Assembly: GCA_035610835.1 (NCBI GenBank)
Contig: CM069447.1
Location: forward strand, 24,458,161-24,522,160
DNA from: Ophiura sarsii
Lineage: Eukaryota > Echinodermata > Ophiuroidea > Amphilepidida > Ophiuridae
Direction: 5' to 3'
Length of the DNA: 64,000 nucleotides
Within the stretch, counting starts at the first letter, position 1, and each line of letters begins with the position of its first letter. This document shows positions 48,137 to 59,515 of this stretch, in pieces. The notes under the pieces are model-generated. The model was not told where the DNA came from and did not search any database. It worked only from the letters and a program-made list of their open reading frames with translations. Position numbers and translations under genes: made by a program.

Positions 48137-48445
48137 TCAGTTTGAAACATGATGCCCTGACAATGTGTAATCGGAAATCGTAAACCCGTCGTAAAATATT
48201 ATCCTTGTCGCACTTGTAATACTAGCCAAAATTCCTTTTCGGCGCGCTCCGAAGATAAGTCTCCCCAAAGGCATTATGACAACGTACAAATAAATCGGGT
48301 CAATATAAACATTAATCCGTAAAGCGGTTGCTACCTTTAATAGCACGTTTAGTGTCTTTATCACGGATAGAGTGTGATCATGTAAATACGCCATATTGAA
48401 CGAAAATAACATACTAATGTGCTGCTTTATCGACCACGAAATCAC
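48137..48445 (-). pseudogene. Receptor-like fragment, copy 1 (possible rhodopsin-type TM6-TM7)
   Basis: A 102-codon frame without its own ATG. The last 60 residues include INVYIDPIYLYVVI then MPLGRLIFGARRKG. The DPxxxY-like motif after a hydrophobic stretch, followed by a basic amphipathic segment, resembles TM7 and helix 8 of rhodopsin-type receptors. An in-frame TGA lies just upstream, so at best it is a terminal exon or a remnant. The family assignment is weak. Confidence 0.35.
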
Positions 48446-48883
48446 TTCAGCTCAAACTAATGTGACAATCTGCGTAAGAAATAGGATATCACTTTAAAAA
48501 GAGAACGTTTATATTGAACTTGCTGTGGCTGGGTTTAGTTGCAATCCAGAAAAAATAACCGTAATCTGTGGAAACAATTGCAGATGTTACGTCAATTTAA
48601 ACGATCACAGTATTAGTAATCGTATAATTAAGCGATGTTCATCATATTTTAAGAATGCTTAACAACTTTTTGTTGAACTAATGGTATGAGGAAAACTTAT
48701 AAAACCACAAAAACCTAAATACCACAGAGTTTTTGTGAATGTGAATGCTATTGTGGAGAGGAAATACACACACTGACATGAGCAATTACGTTAATGCCGA
48801 CATCATGCCCTGACATTTACACAGTTTGTAAATTATAAATCGTAACCTCGTCTGTATCTATTATTCTTTTCGCATCTGTAATA

Positions 48884-49108
48884 TTAGCCAAGATTCCTTT
48901 TCGGCGCGCACCGAAAATATGTCTCCCCAAAGGCATTTTGACAACATACAAAATAAATCGGGTCAATATAAACATTAATCCATAAAGCGGTTGCTAACTT
49001 AAATAGCACGTTTAGTGTCTTTATCACGGATAGAGTGTGATCATGTAAATACGCCATATTGAACGAAAATAACACACTAATAGGTTGCTTTATCGACCAC
49101 GAAATCAC
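48884..49108 (-). pseudogene. Receptor-like fragment, copy 2, frameshifted
   Basis: Nearly the same as copy 1 up to NVYIDPIY, then an extra T shifts the frame, so the conserved MPLGRLIFGARRKG part continues only in another frame. Flanks of several hundred bp (48480-48760 and 49140-49440) are also duplicated, so this is a tandem segment duplication of about 0.7 kb. Confidence 0.45.
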
Positions 49109-50247
49109 TTCGGTTTAAACTAAAGGGACAATCTGCGTAGTAAAAAAGATCTATCATTTTAAAAGGAGAACGTTTGTATTGAACTTGATGTTGGTTTAGC
49201 TGCAATACCGAAAGAACACCGTAAAATGTGGAAACAATTGAAAATGCTACGTCTATTTAAACGATTAATGTATTAATCATCGTATGCAATGTTCGTTACA
49301 TTTTAAAAAGTATTAATAATCGTAAGCAATGTGCATTACATTTTAAGAATGTTTAAGAACTCGTGGTTACAAACTGGTATCAGGTTAAGCCTTTAAAATA
49401 ACAATAATTTAAGTACAACATAGTTTTGTAAATGCAATTGTAGAGAGGAAAGCTTTAAAATGATATTCAACTCGGGAGGTGTTTATAAGATAAATTAAGG
49501 TTGTGTATCCGGTTAATTTTTCATTTTTTTAATATTTTTTTCTGTCAACTTAAAGGGTCTCAAAATGAATAATATGTCAATAAAAACCTTGTAACCACGA
49601 AATGATAGTCAATAAAAGCGAATCATCCGTACTGAATAAATGAAAATGTGTATTTCCAAAAGTTTCGAAACTTAAATAATCATATTCTAAAACTTTCATG
49701 ATTGCCTGGAATCACCTTTCACTTAATGTTTGTTTTGATCACAACAAATATTATAATTACTTTGTTGTCTGACAATGGTTTCGTGTATGTCCGAATTCTC
49801 ATGTCTATAAGTAAATTTAGACCAACATTCAGGACGTTTAGAAATACGACGGAATCTGATGAAATTATTGGGGTTACAAGTACTCGTGTGTGTGGTGAAG
49901 GGAAAAAGGACCAAAAATGAAATGTAATTGTATCTAAAACAAATAACAACAATAACAACAAAATCCCGCATCGCAGTCAAATATATATATAAAGGATATA
50001 CATGTACAGTGTCTAGTAGAATGGCGTGTAATGTATTATTATACAAGACCTCATAACCGAGTTCGGATACGTGTGGGTATCAATATCGCAAAGGAGAATG
50101 AAATAGATAACTGCGAGCTATGTTTCTCTCTGTCGAGATAATTAGAAAATGCGTGGTGTTGTTATATTTCTCGCGGCATTTTTCTCGCAGAGATAAAGTG
50201 GTGGAGTAATCAGGCTACTGATATGACAAGTTAATGCGCATATTTCA

Positions 50248-50479
50248 GATCCCGTCCGCAACTTGTGGACTCATGATTAGATGTATTTCGTCTTGGCGAA
50301 CCCAACGGAATAAAGCGCAACAACACTGACAAAATAGTTTAAGAATGTAGGATATCCCATATTTATTGTTTAAGTTAGTGGCCATTCTAGAGTTTTGACG
50401 TACACTTTTTCATGAATATCATTTCAGTTGTGTCAACATATGAGCTTGTGGTCCTGGGACACAAGTTGCGGACGGGATC
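50248..50479. repeat. Foldback repeat related to the 63-kb element
   Basis: gatcccgtccgcaacttgtg at 50248 is inverted at the end (50460-50479). The interior has ggaataaagcgcaacaacac and gatatcccatatttattgt, which recur in the foldback at 63234-63864. Confidence 0.75.
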
Positions 50480-51003
50480 AGATATATGCAAGTTAATGCG
50501 GCGGAGGTGGTGGTGGTGACCCATTTAGTTACCTGGGTTTAGTGAAACAAGAACAGAGTCAAACACTAGACTGACAGAGATTAGGGTTTCTAAAAATTAG
50601 GGTTTAACGCGATCAGTTGGCTAGCAGTGCAGCTGCATGCATGCAGTGGTAATAAAGCCATGTGATTGATACTGTCTCCAGTCGTAATACTATCATTATT
50701 CACTGTTTGTAAAAATCGGAAATACAAAATGTATGATACACAAATATCCACAGAATGAGAGAAAAAACACGCATACAAATATTCGAGCTCAACGGAACCT
50801 TAAAACGGTTCATTAAAAAAACAAAAACATGGGTGACACAGGAAGTTATGTACCAAAAATGTTCTTTGAAGTCGGTAGAATAACATAATGTGGATATCCT
50901 TGCCAAGAAAAAGCTCAAATTTGTTCACATCTAAGAAATATTGAGATAATGATGAAAATAATAATAATGGGTACCCTTTTTTACATTGTAATTGGATATC
51001 GCA

Positions 51004-51017
51004 GCCCCCCCCCCCCC
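51004..51017 (+). repeat. Poly-C run
   Basis: About 14 C. Confidence 0.85.
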
Positions 51018-51162
51018 GATCATTGTTTTACAAGTAATGTAAGTTAATACGCCGTTTATAATTTAACGCATTTCGAAATGAGATCGCCCCAAGAACATTT
51101 TCATTAACACGCAGTATTGAGTGCGCTTTTGTAAACCTTAAAAGGAAAACGCATTGATGTGC

Positions 51163-51310
51163 AGGAGGCTGCGCCCTCAATTTTGATGAAAACGGGGATT
51201 TGTAAATGTTTAAAATTGAATTATACGTATGAAGTTATGATCTTACACTGTGTTTGGAACAGAATCAGCCCTTTTTGAACAACAAAAGGTCGATTAAAAT
51301 ATTCTGATCT
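51163..51310 (+). repeat. Dispersed repeat, copy 2
   Basis: Counterpart of 38841-39003. Its continuation is displaced to 52840-52975 by the composite insertion in between. Confidence 0.68.
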
Positions 51311-51564
51311 ACAGCTAGACAAGAATTTTACACTAATAGTTGGGGACCATAGGTTTTTTTGGGGTTTTTCGGTTCCATCTTGGTGACACATGGAAATATG
51401 TGCCAAAATGTTCTTTTAAATCGGTTGAATTACAACATAAGTGGACATCCTTGTCAACGCGAGTGGTTAATTGACTATTTTGGGTAAAAGGTCACATGCG
51501 TTTCAACGTGTTTCAAAGCCATGTGTGCTATCCGGCTATAAACAGTCACAGTATAAACAGGCCT

Positions 51565-52825
51565 CAAATTTCGTCAATTTAGGGGCACGGCCACTTTGGC
51601 CTTAACAATAACACATTTTGAAGGGCATCGAGGCCATGTCCTGGGGCACCAAGGCCAAACCAATATTGAAAATGAAAGGGCACCAAGGCCATTTTATATT
51701 ACATTATTTATACCATAATTTCACATGTAAACTTCACTAGGACTTTTATTAAATACTTTACAGTTGAGATGGATGGAGATTGGAGATGTCTTTAATATTT
51801 TAAGTTTCGAGACGGGAATGGTGTCATGTGACTCGTTCATGTCAGCTCTGCTCTGGTGAATTAACTATTTTTCAATTGGTTTACGTAAGTGATTGACATT
51901 GTTTAAGTTTCGGGCCCAGTTTTTTGTTTGATGAGATGGATGCACACACTGTTAAAAATATCCGTAAATTTACGGACTCCGTAAAGTGAAATATGCCGTA
52001 TTTTCCGCGTAATTATACGGATTTTTCCGTTAATGCAAATACTAATTATGCTAATTAGCGTGATTACAATCAGCCACATTGGCCCAAAACACCTGCACAT
52101 AATATAGTACATCTAAGTAAACACTGTTATTCCACCAACAACCATGTAAAGATGTCAAAACTCATGTTAATGTTCTGTTTATTTTACGGAATGAAAAATA
52201 TTGTCTGGAAATTTTGCTGCCAGTTTACGGACTTACTTTTTGGTTCCGGCAGCAAAATTTCCAGACAATATTTTTCATTCCGTAAAATAAACAGAACATT
52301 AACATGAGTTTTGACATCTTTACATGGTTGTTGGTGGAATAACAGTGTTAACTTAGATGTACTGTATTATGTGCAGGTGTTTGGGCCAATGTGGCTGATT
52401 GTAATCACGCTAATTAGCATAATTAGTATTTGCATTAACGGAAAAATCTGTATAATTGCGCAGAAAATACGGCATATTTCACTTTACGGAGTCCGTAAAA
52501 AATTACAGATTTTTAACAGTGCAGTTAATTAGCGTTCTGGTGGATAGATGAAAACTTTACACCTTGAATGGACTGTCACATCGTCATTTTTGTAAAATTT
52601 TAAAGCACATTGCACCTTTCAAAATCGGATTGAACTAGGAATAATTTGATCAAAGTTAAGTTTATCGGAACCCCCAACCGTGAGCCAAAAGGGCACCACG
52701 GCCACTGTTAAAAATAGGGCACGGCCATTATGGCCGTGATTTTTTTACTGATCCGAGGGCATCGCGGCCAGATGCGAGGGCATCGCGGCAATGGCCGCGA
52801 TGGCCGCGATGTAATTTGAGCCCTG
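51565..52825. mobile_element. Composite element with GGGCAccacGGCC arrays, hosting a palindrome
   Basis: Both flanks carry a degenerate 13-bp word (gggcaccaaggcc, gggcatcgaggcc, gggcacggccatta, gggcatcgcggcc): about four times at 51578-51690 and five at 52688-52812. Outer ends aggcctcaaattt and aatttgagccctg are inverted. The 575-bp palindrome lies inside. Confidence 0.65.
51947..52521. mobile_element. Near-perfect palindrome of 575 bp
   Basis: Arms of about 275 bp begin cactgttaaaaatatccgta and return inverted at 52521 with few differences. The spacer near 52225-52246 is short. Arm similarity suggests recent formation. No transposase. Overlapping mirror open frames are products of the palindrome. 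Confidence 0.9.
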
Positions 52826-53439
52826 AGTATAAATATGCTGGGCATAAGGCTTCTTTCATGATTTCGTGAGTGGTAACAGCAAAAATGACCATTATTAATG
52901 TTATTCTTAAATTCTGATGTAAATTATATTTTAAAAATCTTTAACACCACTGTGTATCCCTTACACACAAATTAAGGTAAATGGGGCTCATATTATAGTG
53001 ATTGAACAAAAAAGATAAAAGAAAAAGAAGGACAAAAATCACCTTTTTTCGTTGGTGAAAAAAATTAAAGATCATACAAATGGAAGAAAAACATGTTTTG
53101 AAACACCACTTTTTAACATTGAGATATTTGTCTTTTGCATATGTATTGTTATTTGTGAGTGTTCATATTGATTCTTGATACAGGATCTAAACAAATAAAA
53201 AATAATAAATAATCCGACCTACCGACCCAACTTTTTTTTCATCTATGAACAAGCAAATCATTTATTTGTTGGGCCTTATGTGGAAGGGGAAGAACTCATT
53301 AAACGACCTTTATATTTTGGCGTTGCACGTGATACGTTGACATTTTACGAATTGTAAACGGAGATCGTATCCCCGCCACATTATAATATTATACGTGTAT
53401 TTGTAATGTATGCACTATCCAATCATCCCATTCAGTGTG

Positions 53440-54545
53440 TTCTGTAATTAAAAGTATTCCCAAAGACATTCCAATAACAAACAAAAACGAATGATTGTGA
53501 ATATTAATTTAATGAGGTAATATTCATAGTTTATAATAACCATAACATTGGCAAGTTTATAAAGCTTGCTCAGATGGAAGAAGAAGACAGTAGGCCTTTT
53601 GCATTGAATGATCTTCGTTATTTATAAAATACCAAACTAATACCAATGCCCTGGTGTTTAACATAATTATTTGACATTTATAAACTGAAGTCGCATCCTT
53701 GCTCCATAATTTTATCCTCTTTCCATGTGCAATTTTATCCACAAAATCCTATTCGGCTCGGCGCTTTCTGATATTAACTCTCCCCAGAGGTATGTTAATA
53801 ACACATAATTTAGGTCAATATAAACGTAAAACAGCTACATATTATGATTGCGTAGCTAATTTGTAATATATGTATTATAGGCAATAATGTCTATTTAGCG
53901 CGTTCTGAAATCAAATACCCGAAAGGCATTCCAATAACATACACAATTGTAGATGTGCACAGTAGGTAACACTTTCCATGCGGCTATTACATGTAGTTAT
54001 ACCATACACGCACATTTTTCAGAAACCTTTCTCAACTGTCAAAGTCTATCTCAAGGATTACTGAACCAAACTCAGGAATGTTTGTACTTATTATAATGCG
54101 TTTCTCATTGTAATTTCATTATATGGTAATGAAATTCAATTATTTTGACATTTTTGAAACATTTTGTGACATGTTAGAATGTCGTCTGCAGACGCCTGTC
54201 ACGTGGAAATCGTTAACTTTGATATATATGTGGAAAATTGTACGCATATATAATATATCTTCAACGTTATAATGATGAAAGAGGAAATTCTTAAATTAAC
54301 TCCGTTATTTATACAAATACTAGAACGAACAAATATTTCCATGTTCTACAAGATGCCTAGACATTTATAAATTGTAAACGGAAATCGTTACCCCGCCTCA
54401 TAATATTATCCTTGTACCAGATATAATATTAGCCAAGATGCCTACTTGGCGCAATCTGAAATTAAATCCCCCCACGGACATTCCAATAACACACAAATGA
54501 ATCGGGTCAATATAAACATAAACGCCGTAATGGTTGCTCGTTTAA
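53440..54545 (-). pseudogene. Degenerate receptor-like fragments, about four copies
   Basis: Short minus-strand stretches near 53450-53515, 53745-53830, 53885-53950 and 54430-54545 encode variants of the same peptide (FVIGMSLGILL, VYIDLNYVLL, YVIGMPFGYLI, VYIDPIHLCVIGMSVGG) in shifting frames. They appear to be older copies of the 48-49 kb unit, cut by TTAA-flanked MITEs. Confidence 0.4.
53966..54216 (-). mobile_element. TTAA-flanked MITE, copy E
   Basis: Ends GTAA-CACTTTCCATGCGGC and CACGTGGAAATCG-TTAA, reverse orientation, with family internal blocks. It sits among degenerate receptor-like fragments. Confidence 0.82.
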
Positions 54546-54554
54546 ATTGCACGT

Positions 54555-54805
54555 TTAACACTTTCCAAGCGGCAGGCAGCTGCAGACGACATTCCAAAAT
54601 GTCACAACATTTTTTTAAAAATGTCAAAATTATTAAATTTCATTTACATAATTGGAATCACCATGAGAAATGCAATGACATAAGTACAAACATGCCTAGT
54701 ATTGGGTCTGTAATCTTTGATATAGACTTTGAAAATTGAGAAAGGTTTCTTGAACAATCTGTTTTGTATAATAATGGTAAAACAATAGCCGCGTGGAAAG
54801 TGTTA
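54555..54805 (+). mobile_element. TTAA-flanked MITE, copy F
   Basis: Ends TTAA-CACTTTCCAAGCGGCAG and GCCGCGTGGAAAGTG-TTA, forward orientation, full internal sequence. Inserted into the last receptor-like fragment. Confidence 0.85.
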
Positions 54806-54974
54806 CGTTTCTCTAAACACGGAAGCGTAATAACGAGATACATATCGAATTTAAGTTATGTTCTCGAAACCATTATATCGCTTCAATCTGTGATAATTAA
54901 TGTGGTGCTATCCACGGCAAAGAACTAATAGAAGACACTCAGACAGGATCTCTTCATCCATGTTTGTATAATTT

Positions 54975-55245
54975 TTGTTGGTGTTGTTGGTGTTGCTGTT
55001 TTGTGGTGTTTTTACTAATTGTTGTTGTTATTAATGTCGTTATTGTTATTATGTTAATGTTCTGCTGCTGCTGTTGCTGTTGCTTTTATTGTCGTTGTTA
55101 TTTGTTGTCAATGTTGTTGCTGGTGGTGATATAGTTGTTGTTTTTGTTGATGTTGGATGTTGTTCAATGTTGTTGTTGTTATTGTTGTTGTTCTTTCTGT
55201 TAAGTTATTGTTTTTTCTGTTACTTATGCTGATGCTGATGCTGTA
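54975..55245 (+). repeat. TTG/TGC-rich low-complexity tract
   Basis: About 270 bp dominated by ttgttgttg, tgctgctgttgctgttgc and variants, an impure trinucleotide satellite. Confidence 0.85.
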
Positions 55246-56604
55246 TAGAACAGTCAGTCAGTCGCCCATGAACACAATTAATCCAAATGTGTACTTTCTT
55301 TAAACAAAATGTTGAAACTGGAATTCAACCATAGTAATTATTAATTGTTAGAAAGTAACCGCCAATAAATGTATGTACTTAAATACGATAAAAAAGTGCA
55401 CATGCATTTTTCCCGAGGTGTCTTTGCATCAGATATATAAAACTAAGAATGATCACACTCTCAGCCACCATCGGCACAATTGTTGAATATCTAGTGTCGT
55501 AGGCAAGCGGCAATCCATAACGACAGTGGAATAACTTCGTAGACTATACAATATTTTCAAATATATTCAAATGTCATCTCTGTTATTATAATAGTCCAAA
55601 CACTTACACAAATATTTGACGCACCTTTCATAAAGATATAAACATGAAACCTGAGATACGCATTAGAATCCCGTCGTTCGATTTGTCACCTCTACGTGTC
55701 GCGCAAGACTGAAAGGAATTCCACGGCATGAAATTGTTTTTGTTCACCTGCCTGCCTAGTAAAAAAGTGCTAGATAAAAAGAAGCTTAAGGCTACCAGCT
55801 TCCCGTAACTTGTGTTCAATAATATACAAGTTGGTACGATATTGATATACAATTTTTAACCTAACCGCACATTTCTATATGTTGCCGATTATTGAGAATG
55901 TAAACCTGGTTAAGAGGATTATCTTATGCGTAAAGCTTACTGTCGGAAAACCAATTTGTAAATACAAATCTAAATATGGTATAATAAATTCAAATAGAAA
56001 GATAGAAAATAAACAAAAATAATATAAAATAAACAAGATCGATAGGTTTAAACTAGTGACAAAAATAAAATGCATCCTCAACATCATCAATGTGTAAGTT
56101 GTCATGTATGTTGCACAGCAGTCCTTCTCTGGGTATAACTCTGCATCGTCTATCCTTAAAGTAACCTTATCTTGTCATAATTCACTTAGCGTGTCAAATG
56201 AATGACTAAATAATAAGCTTGGCTTGAAAGGCGCGAAAAGTGTAACGCAAGTATTTTGAACGACAATTCGCTTCTTGTTAGTTGGTGTTTTTTGCCACGC
56301 ATTTACTTGGCATAGAGTAACAACTGCCCAGCGCCTTGACGGGAAATAATATTCTACGCCAAATGTTTGTAATCACATAATGTTTGACGTGGAAAGATAC
56401 TTTATTTAGGGCATATTTCGGTTCATTACATTGTGAATGGGTATCAATTATTTGATTGTCAATTTGATACCAGGATAACATATCACATTGTTCTAAACAC
56501 AATTGGTTATGACGTTTTCAATTCTATATATCGGCTTGATACATCTTTAAAGTCATACGTATACCTACAATTAAGATATCTGTTTAAAGTCCACACATGT
56601 GAAA

Positions 56605-56771
56605 ATAGGTAGTTAGCCTCTTTTCAGGGTCAACCATGCACCGACTGACAATAGGGTTAAATATGACACTTTTCCAGTCATTTCTTACCCCTATATGTTT
56701 GTGTCAAATAACCAAGAAAATCGGTCGGTGCATAGTTGACTATACACAATTGTCTTTTTGTACTACCTAGT
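56605..56771. repeat. Small foldback repeat
   Basis: taggtagttag and gtcaaccatgcaccgactga are matched by an inverse at 56720-56771. Confidence 0.7.
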
Positions 56772-57243
56772 TTTAAGTGTGTAGGTATACATTCACTTAT
56801 GATATCTGTCCGATTGACATTTGAATAATTATGTGCATAACTTGCGAATTATAACTTGATGTGGGAAATACCCATTGTGTCTATTACACAGCAGAATACA
56901 TTAAGCTATTAAATATCAAGGCATAAACAAAAGGTCAGGCATGTGCACCGTGTATGTCTTACATTCAACTGTCTCATCGCTGAGCAGCAATTAACGGTAT
57001 CCCAAAATGCATCGCGACAAGGGATCAATGATGCAAGTGCACATACTCTCATTTAGTGTGTTACTATTGAGACCCATTATCCGGGTTAAACCGGATGAGA
57101 GATTAATGTTGCTTAATAGAAGCTGACAGTATCCGCTATCCGCTATCATCTATATAGATAAAAGCGGGGCGGCTTTCCACCGGTATTTATCCTGCTGCTG
57201 TAAGGATAATACCGTGGATAGCGCTAGTATAATATAAACTCAC

Positions 57244-57414
57244 ACAGTTCCAACACGGTGCGCAAGCGTTAGAGAACCCGGAAGTAAGGATACAACATCG
57301 ATCGCAAGTGCCATCATTTGCCGTCTCCGACTTACTTTCCTGTACACATTTGCGTGCATCTGAATTGAAGTAGCTGGGCATATCTTGGTATTCTTTTGAA
57401 TTTATGTTGATCAT
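57244..57414 (-). CDS. Candidate upstream first coding exon, cysteine-rich N-terminus
   Basis: Reads MININSKEYQDMPSYF onward for 57 residues, ending CDRCCILTSGFSNACAPCWN-C, then a GTGAGT donor in phase 0. An in-frame TGA lies 9 nt upstream of the ATG, and no acceptor is evident there, so it looks like an initial exon. Exon 1 opens at 47700 in a frame that is open (VTVL-MEHP) and would join in phase 0, giving a 774-residue protein with a cysteine-rich cytoplasmic N-terminus. The eight cysteines could be palmitoylated or bind metal. Chance phase agreement is one in three, the intron would be 9.5 kb, and the exon could belong to another gene. Confidence 0.35.
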
Positions 57415-58273
57415 TAGAACCCCTCATATGTATGATTCGAGATTGGTTCTGTGTTTAAAATGCCAATATTGTCATCAAATTAGAGAACACCTAGCACAAT
57501 ATATGCTGACTACAAGCAGGCCTTTAACATGTTTAATCAACTTCAAATATTTGAACATGGGCAGGGTGCGCCTACCACTTTACCTTTTGAGATGAAATAC
57601 GGACATGCATTTGAATGGCATTGTGGGAACATAAGGCAGACTATTCTGGTCGTACCTATATAATGTTAGCACCTCAAGGGATGCTTATGCATTGCTTAGG
57701 AGAGGAGGCCAGTATGTATATAGGTTTAGTGTTGCAAATGTCACCTGGATTATAGTGTATATAATAAATACATTAGAGTAGGAGACAGCGGTGTTTGAAT
57801 CGGTAAAGCGTTGTGTTATATTGTTGACGAGTTTTGTCTAACAAATTGTTCACGTTTTCTATTTGCTCGCGAAATTAGTAGAATATTTGTGAATGTTTTC
57901 TCCCGTGAGTTTTAAAATGGGCTATTTTTCTTGATAAAGGCAAGTATATTTTGCCGAAACGTCGTGTAATCTCTTTTTCTTCTTCGTATTTTCTTTTCCC
58001 TTTTGGTGTCTCCTTGTATATATATATTGTCACCACCATTGCAGTTGGGTTAGTGATCTTTTACATATGCTACTTTTACATTTTACCACTTCCCTCTTGT
58101 ATCCCTTTGGGATCCTGTTGCGGTTTTGTGTGTGTGATCTGTTGGGACTCCCCTCTTACCATTGCTATCATATCGAGATTGATATCGAGACCGTACTCGA
58201 TATGAAAAGACAATAGTTAAAATAAATAAACTGACACTCTATTTACAGGCCGCCCCACTCATTACGCTACAAG

Positions 58274-58587
58274 GCCCGCTTAGCAGCGCTATAAATTGGT
58301 GCCCTAAAAACCGGCAACAAATTGAAATATTCGCCTTCCATCAAAGCTGGTTGCAATATGACATAATTCTCGTGTGCAACCAACCGGCTGTATTGCAACG
58401 CCCATTGAGTAGTGTAAACGCATGAGCGTGGATGTAATTTGCAACATAATCGGAACTCAACCATGCAGTTAGCAAGTAGTACCGCTCGTACACGCCCCGA
58501 ATTTAAATATATGCACTGGGCAATCCTCTCGTAGTAATTGATAACAATAGGTTTACCAGACCGAGTTAATAGCGCTCCTAAGCGGGC
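58274..58587. mobile_element. MITE with GCCCGCTTAGCAGCGCTAT ends, copy 2
   Basis: Same ends and interior as 40682-40986. Shared flanking words attacgctacaag and aatttatgtca suggest the true ends lie slightly outside. Confidence 0.85.
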
Positions 58588-58904
58588 AATTTATGTCACG
58601 AGTCCTCGTCATATATATACAAGTGATAGTGTCATGCTGCTCGATAAACAATACCTCGTTGCTCGATACGGTTCTCGATATTATTTTCTTCAAATCTGTC
58701 TCGACAGATAACTAATCAAGTCCCGATGCGGTCTCGACAATTGTATATAATTATTATACATTGAGCTGTATCCTAAGGGAACTCTAAAAGTATGTCGTGC
58801 GAGCTATATAAACCATATTTCAATCAAAGTCCATTCATTTGGGGTGATGCAAATGGCAGCAGGTACATACATCAATTAGACATGAAGCATAACGAGAGTA
58901 TGTA

Positions 58905-59067
58905 CAGGGTGTCCCAAAAGTGTTGAACCAATGTTAAAATGTTTATCTCTCTAAAAATAAGTCACAGTACCAACATAATGTTACAATTCACTCTATTCAA
59001 ATGTGTTTTTTTTGTACTGCGAATTGAACAGTTTTAAAAAGGTTTGGATATTTGGTGGAACACCCTG
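58905..59067. mobile_element. Short MITE with CAGGGTGTCCC ends and TA duplication
   Basis: Starts TA-cagggtgtcccaaaag and ends ggaacaccctg-TA. At 163 bp it has the form of a Tc1/mariner-type MITE with short ends. Confidence 0.75.
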
Positions 59068-59479
59068 TAGTTTAACTGCATACCAATTGAATTTATTGTC
59101 TAATATCAAATATCTAATACATGGTATGGTCATATATCGCAAGATGCAGAGTAAAATGAAATCCATTTTCTTACAGCTGTCACAACAAACGTGCTGCAAC
59201 ATAGGGAAAGTAAAACGTAGAAGTATATGCTTAAATTGGAGCATTAATTTCAATACGGTACTACGACTATAGCACGCTGATGAAATTACCAAGTCGACCT
59301 ATATTTATTATTGGAGCAAATAGGATTCCGGGGTATTGGGACTGGAAATTAGAAGCTGACGAGTGTTATTTACACACGTCGAGTAACACATGTTCCGTGT
59401 TTCCTCTGACTACATCCAACCAAATTTACTCATGAACTTGAATAACTCGCGGCTGATAGTTGTTCAGAGGGAAAGGGCA

Positions 59480-59514
<35 letters not shown>
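59480..59514 (+). repeat. Poly-G run of 35
   Basis: The longest G-run here. It breaks an otherwise ordinary stretch and generates false poly-Gly frames. Confidence 0.95.

Positions 59515-59515
<1 letters not shown>

Larger units (their letters stand above)
47701..57243. other. Region upstream of exon 1: repeats and fragments
   Basis: Holds the receptor-like fragments, foldback elements, the palindrome 51947-52521 and the TTG/TGC-rich tract, listed separately. The stretches 49500-50240, 55250-56600 and 56780-57240 show nothing I can name. If exon 57244-57414 belongs to the gene, this is its first intron. Confidence 0.45.

Noticed and set aside
52311..52532. 73-codon frame with a hydrophobic stretch, and its mirror at 51903-52112
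   Set aside because: Both are made by the two arms of the palindrome, which explains why they share a peptide.
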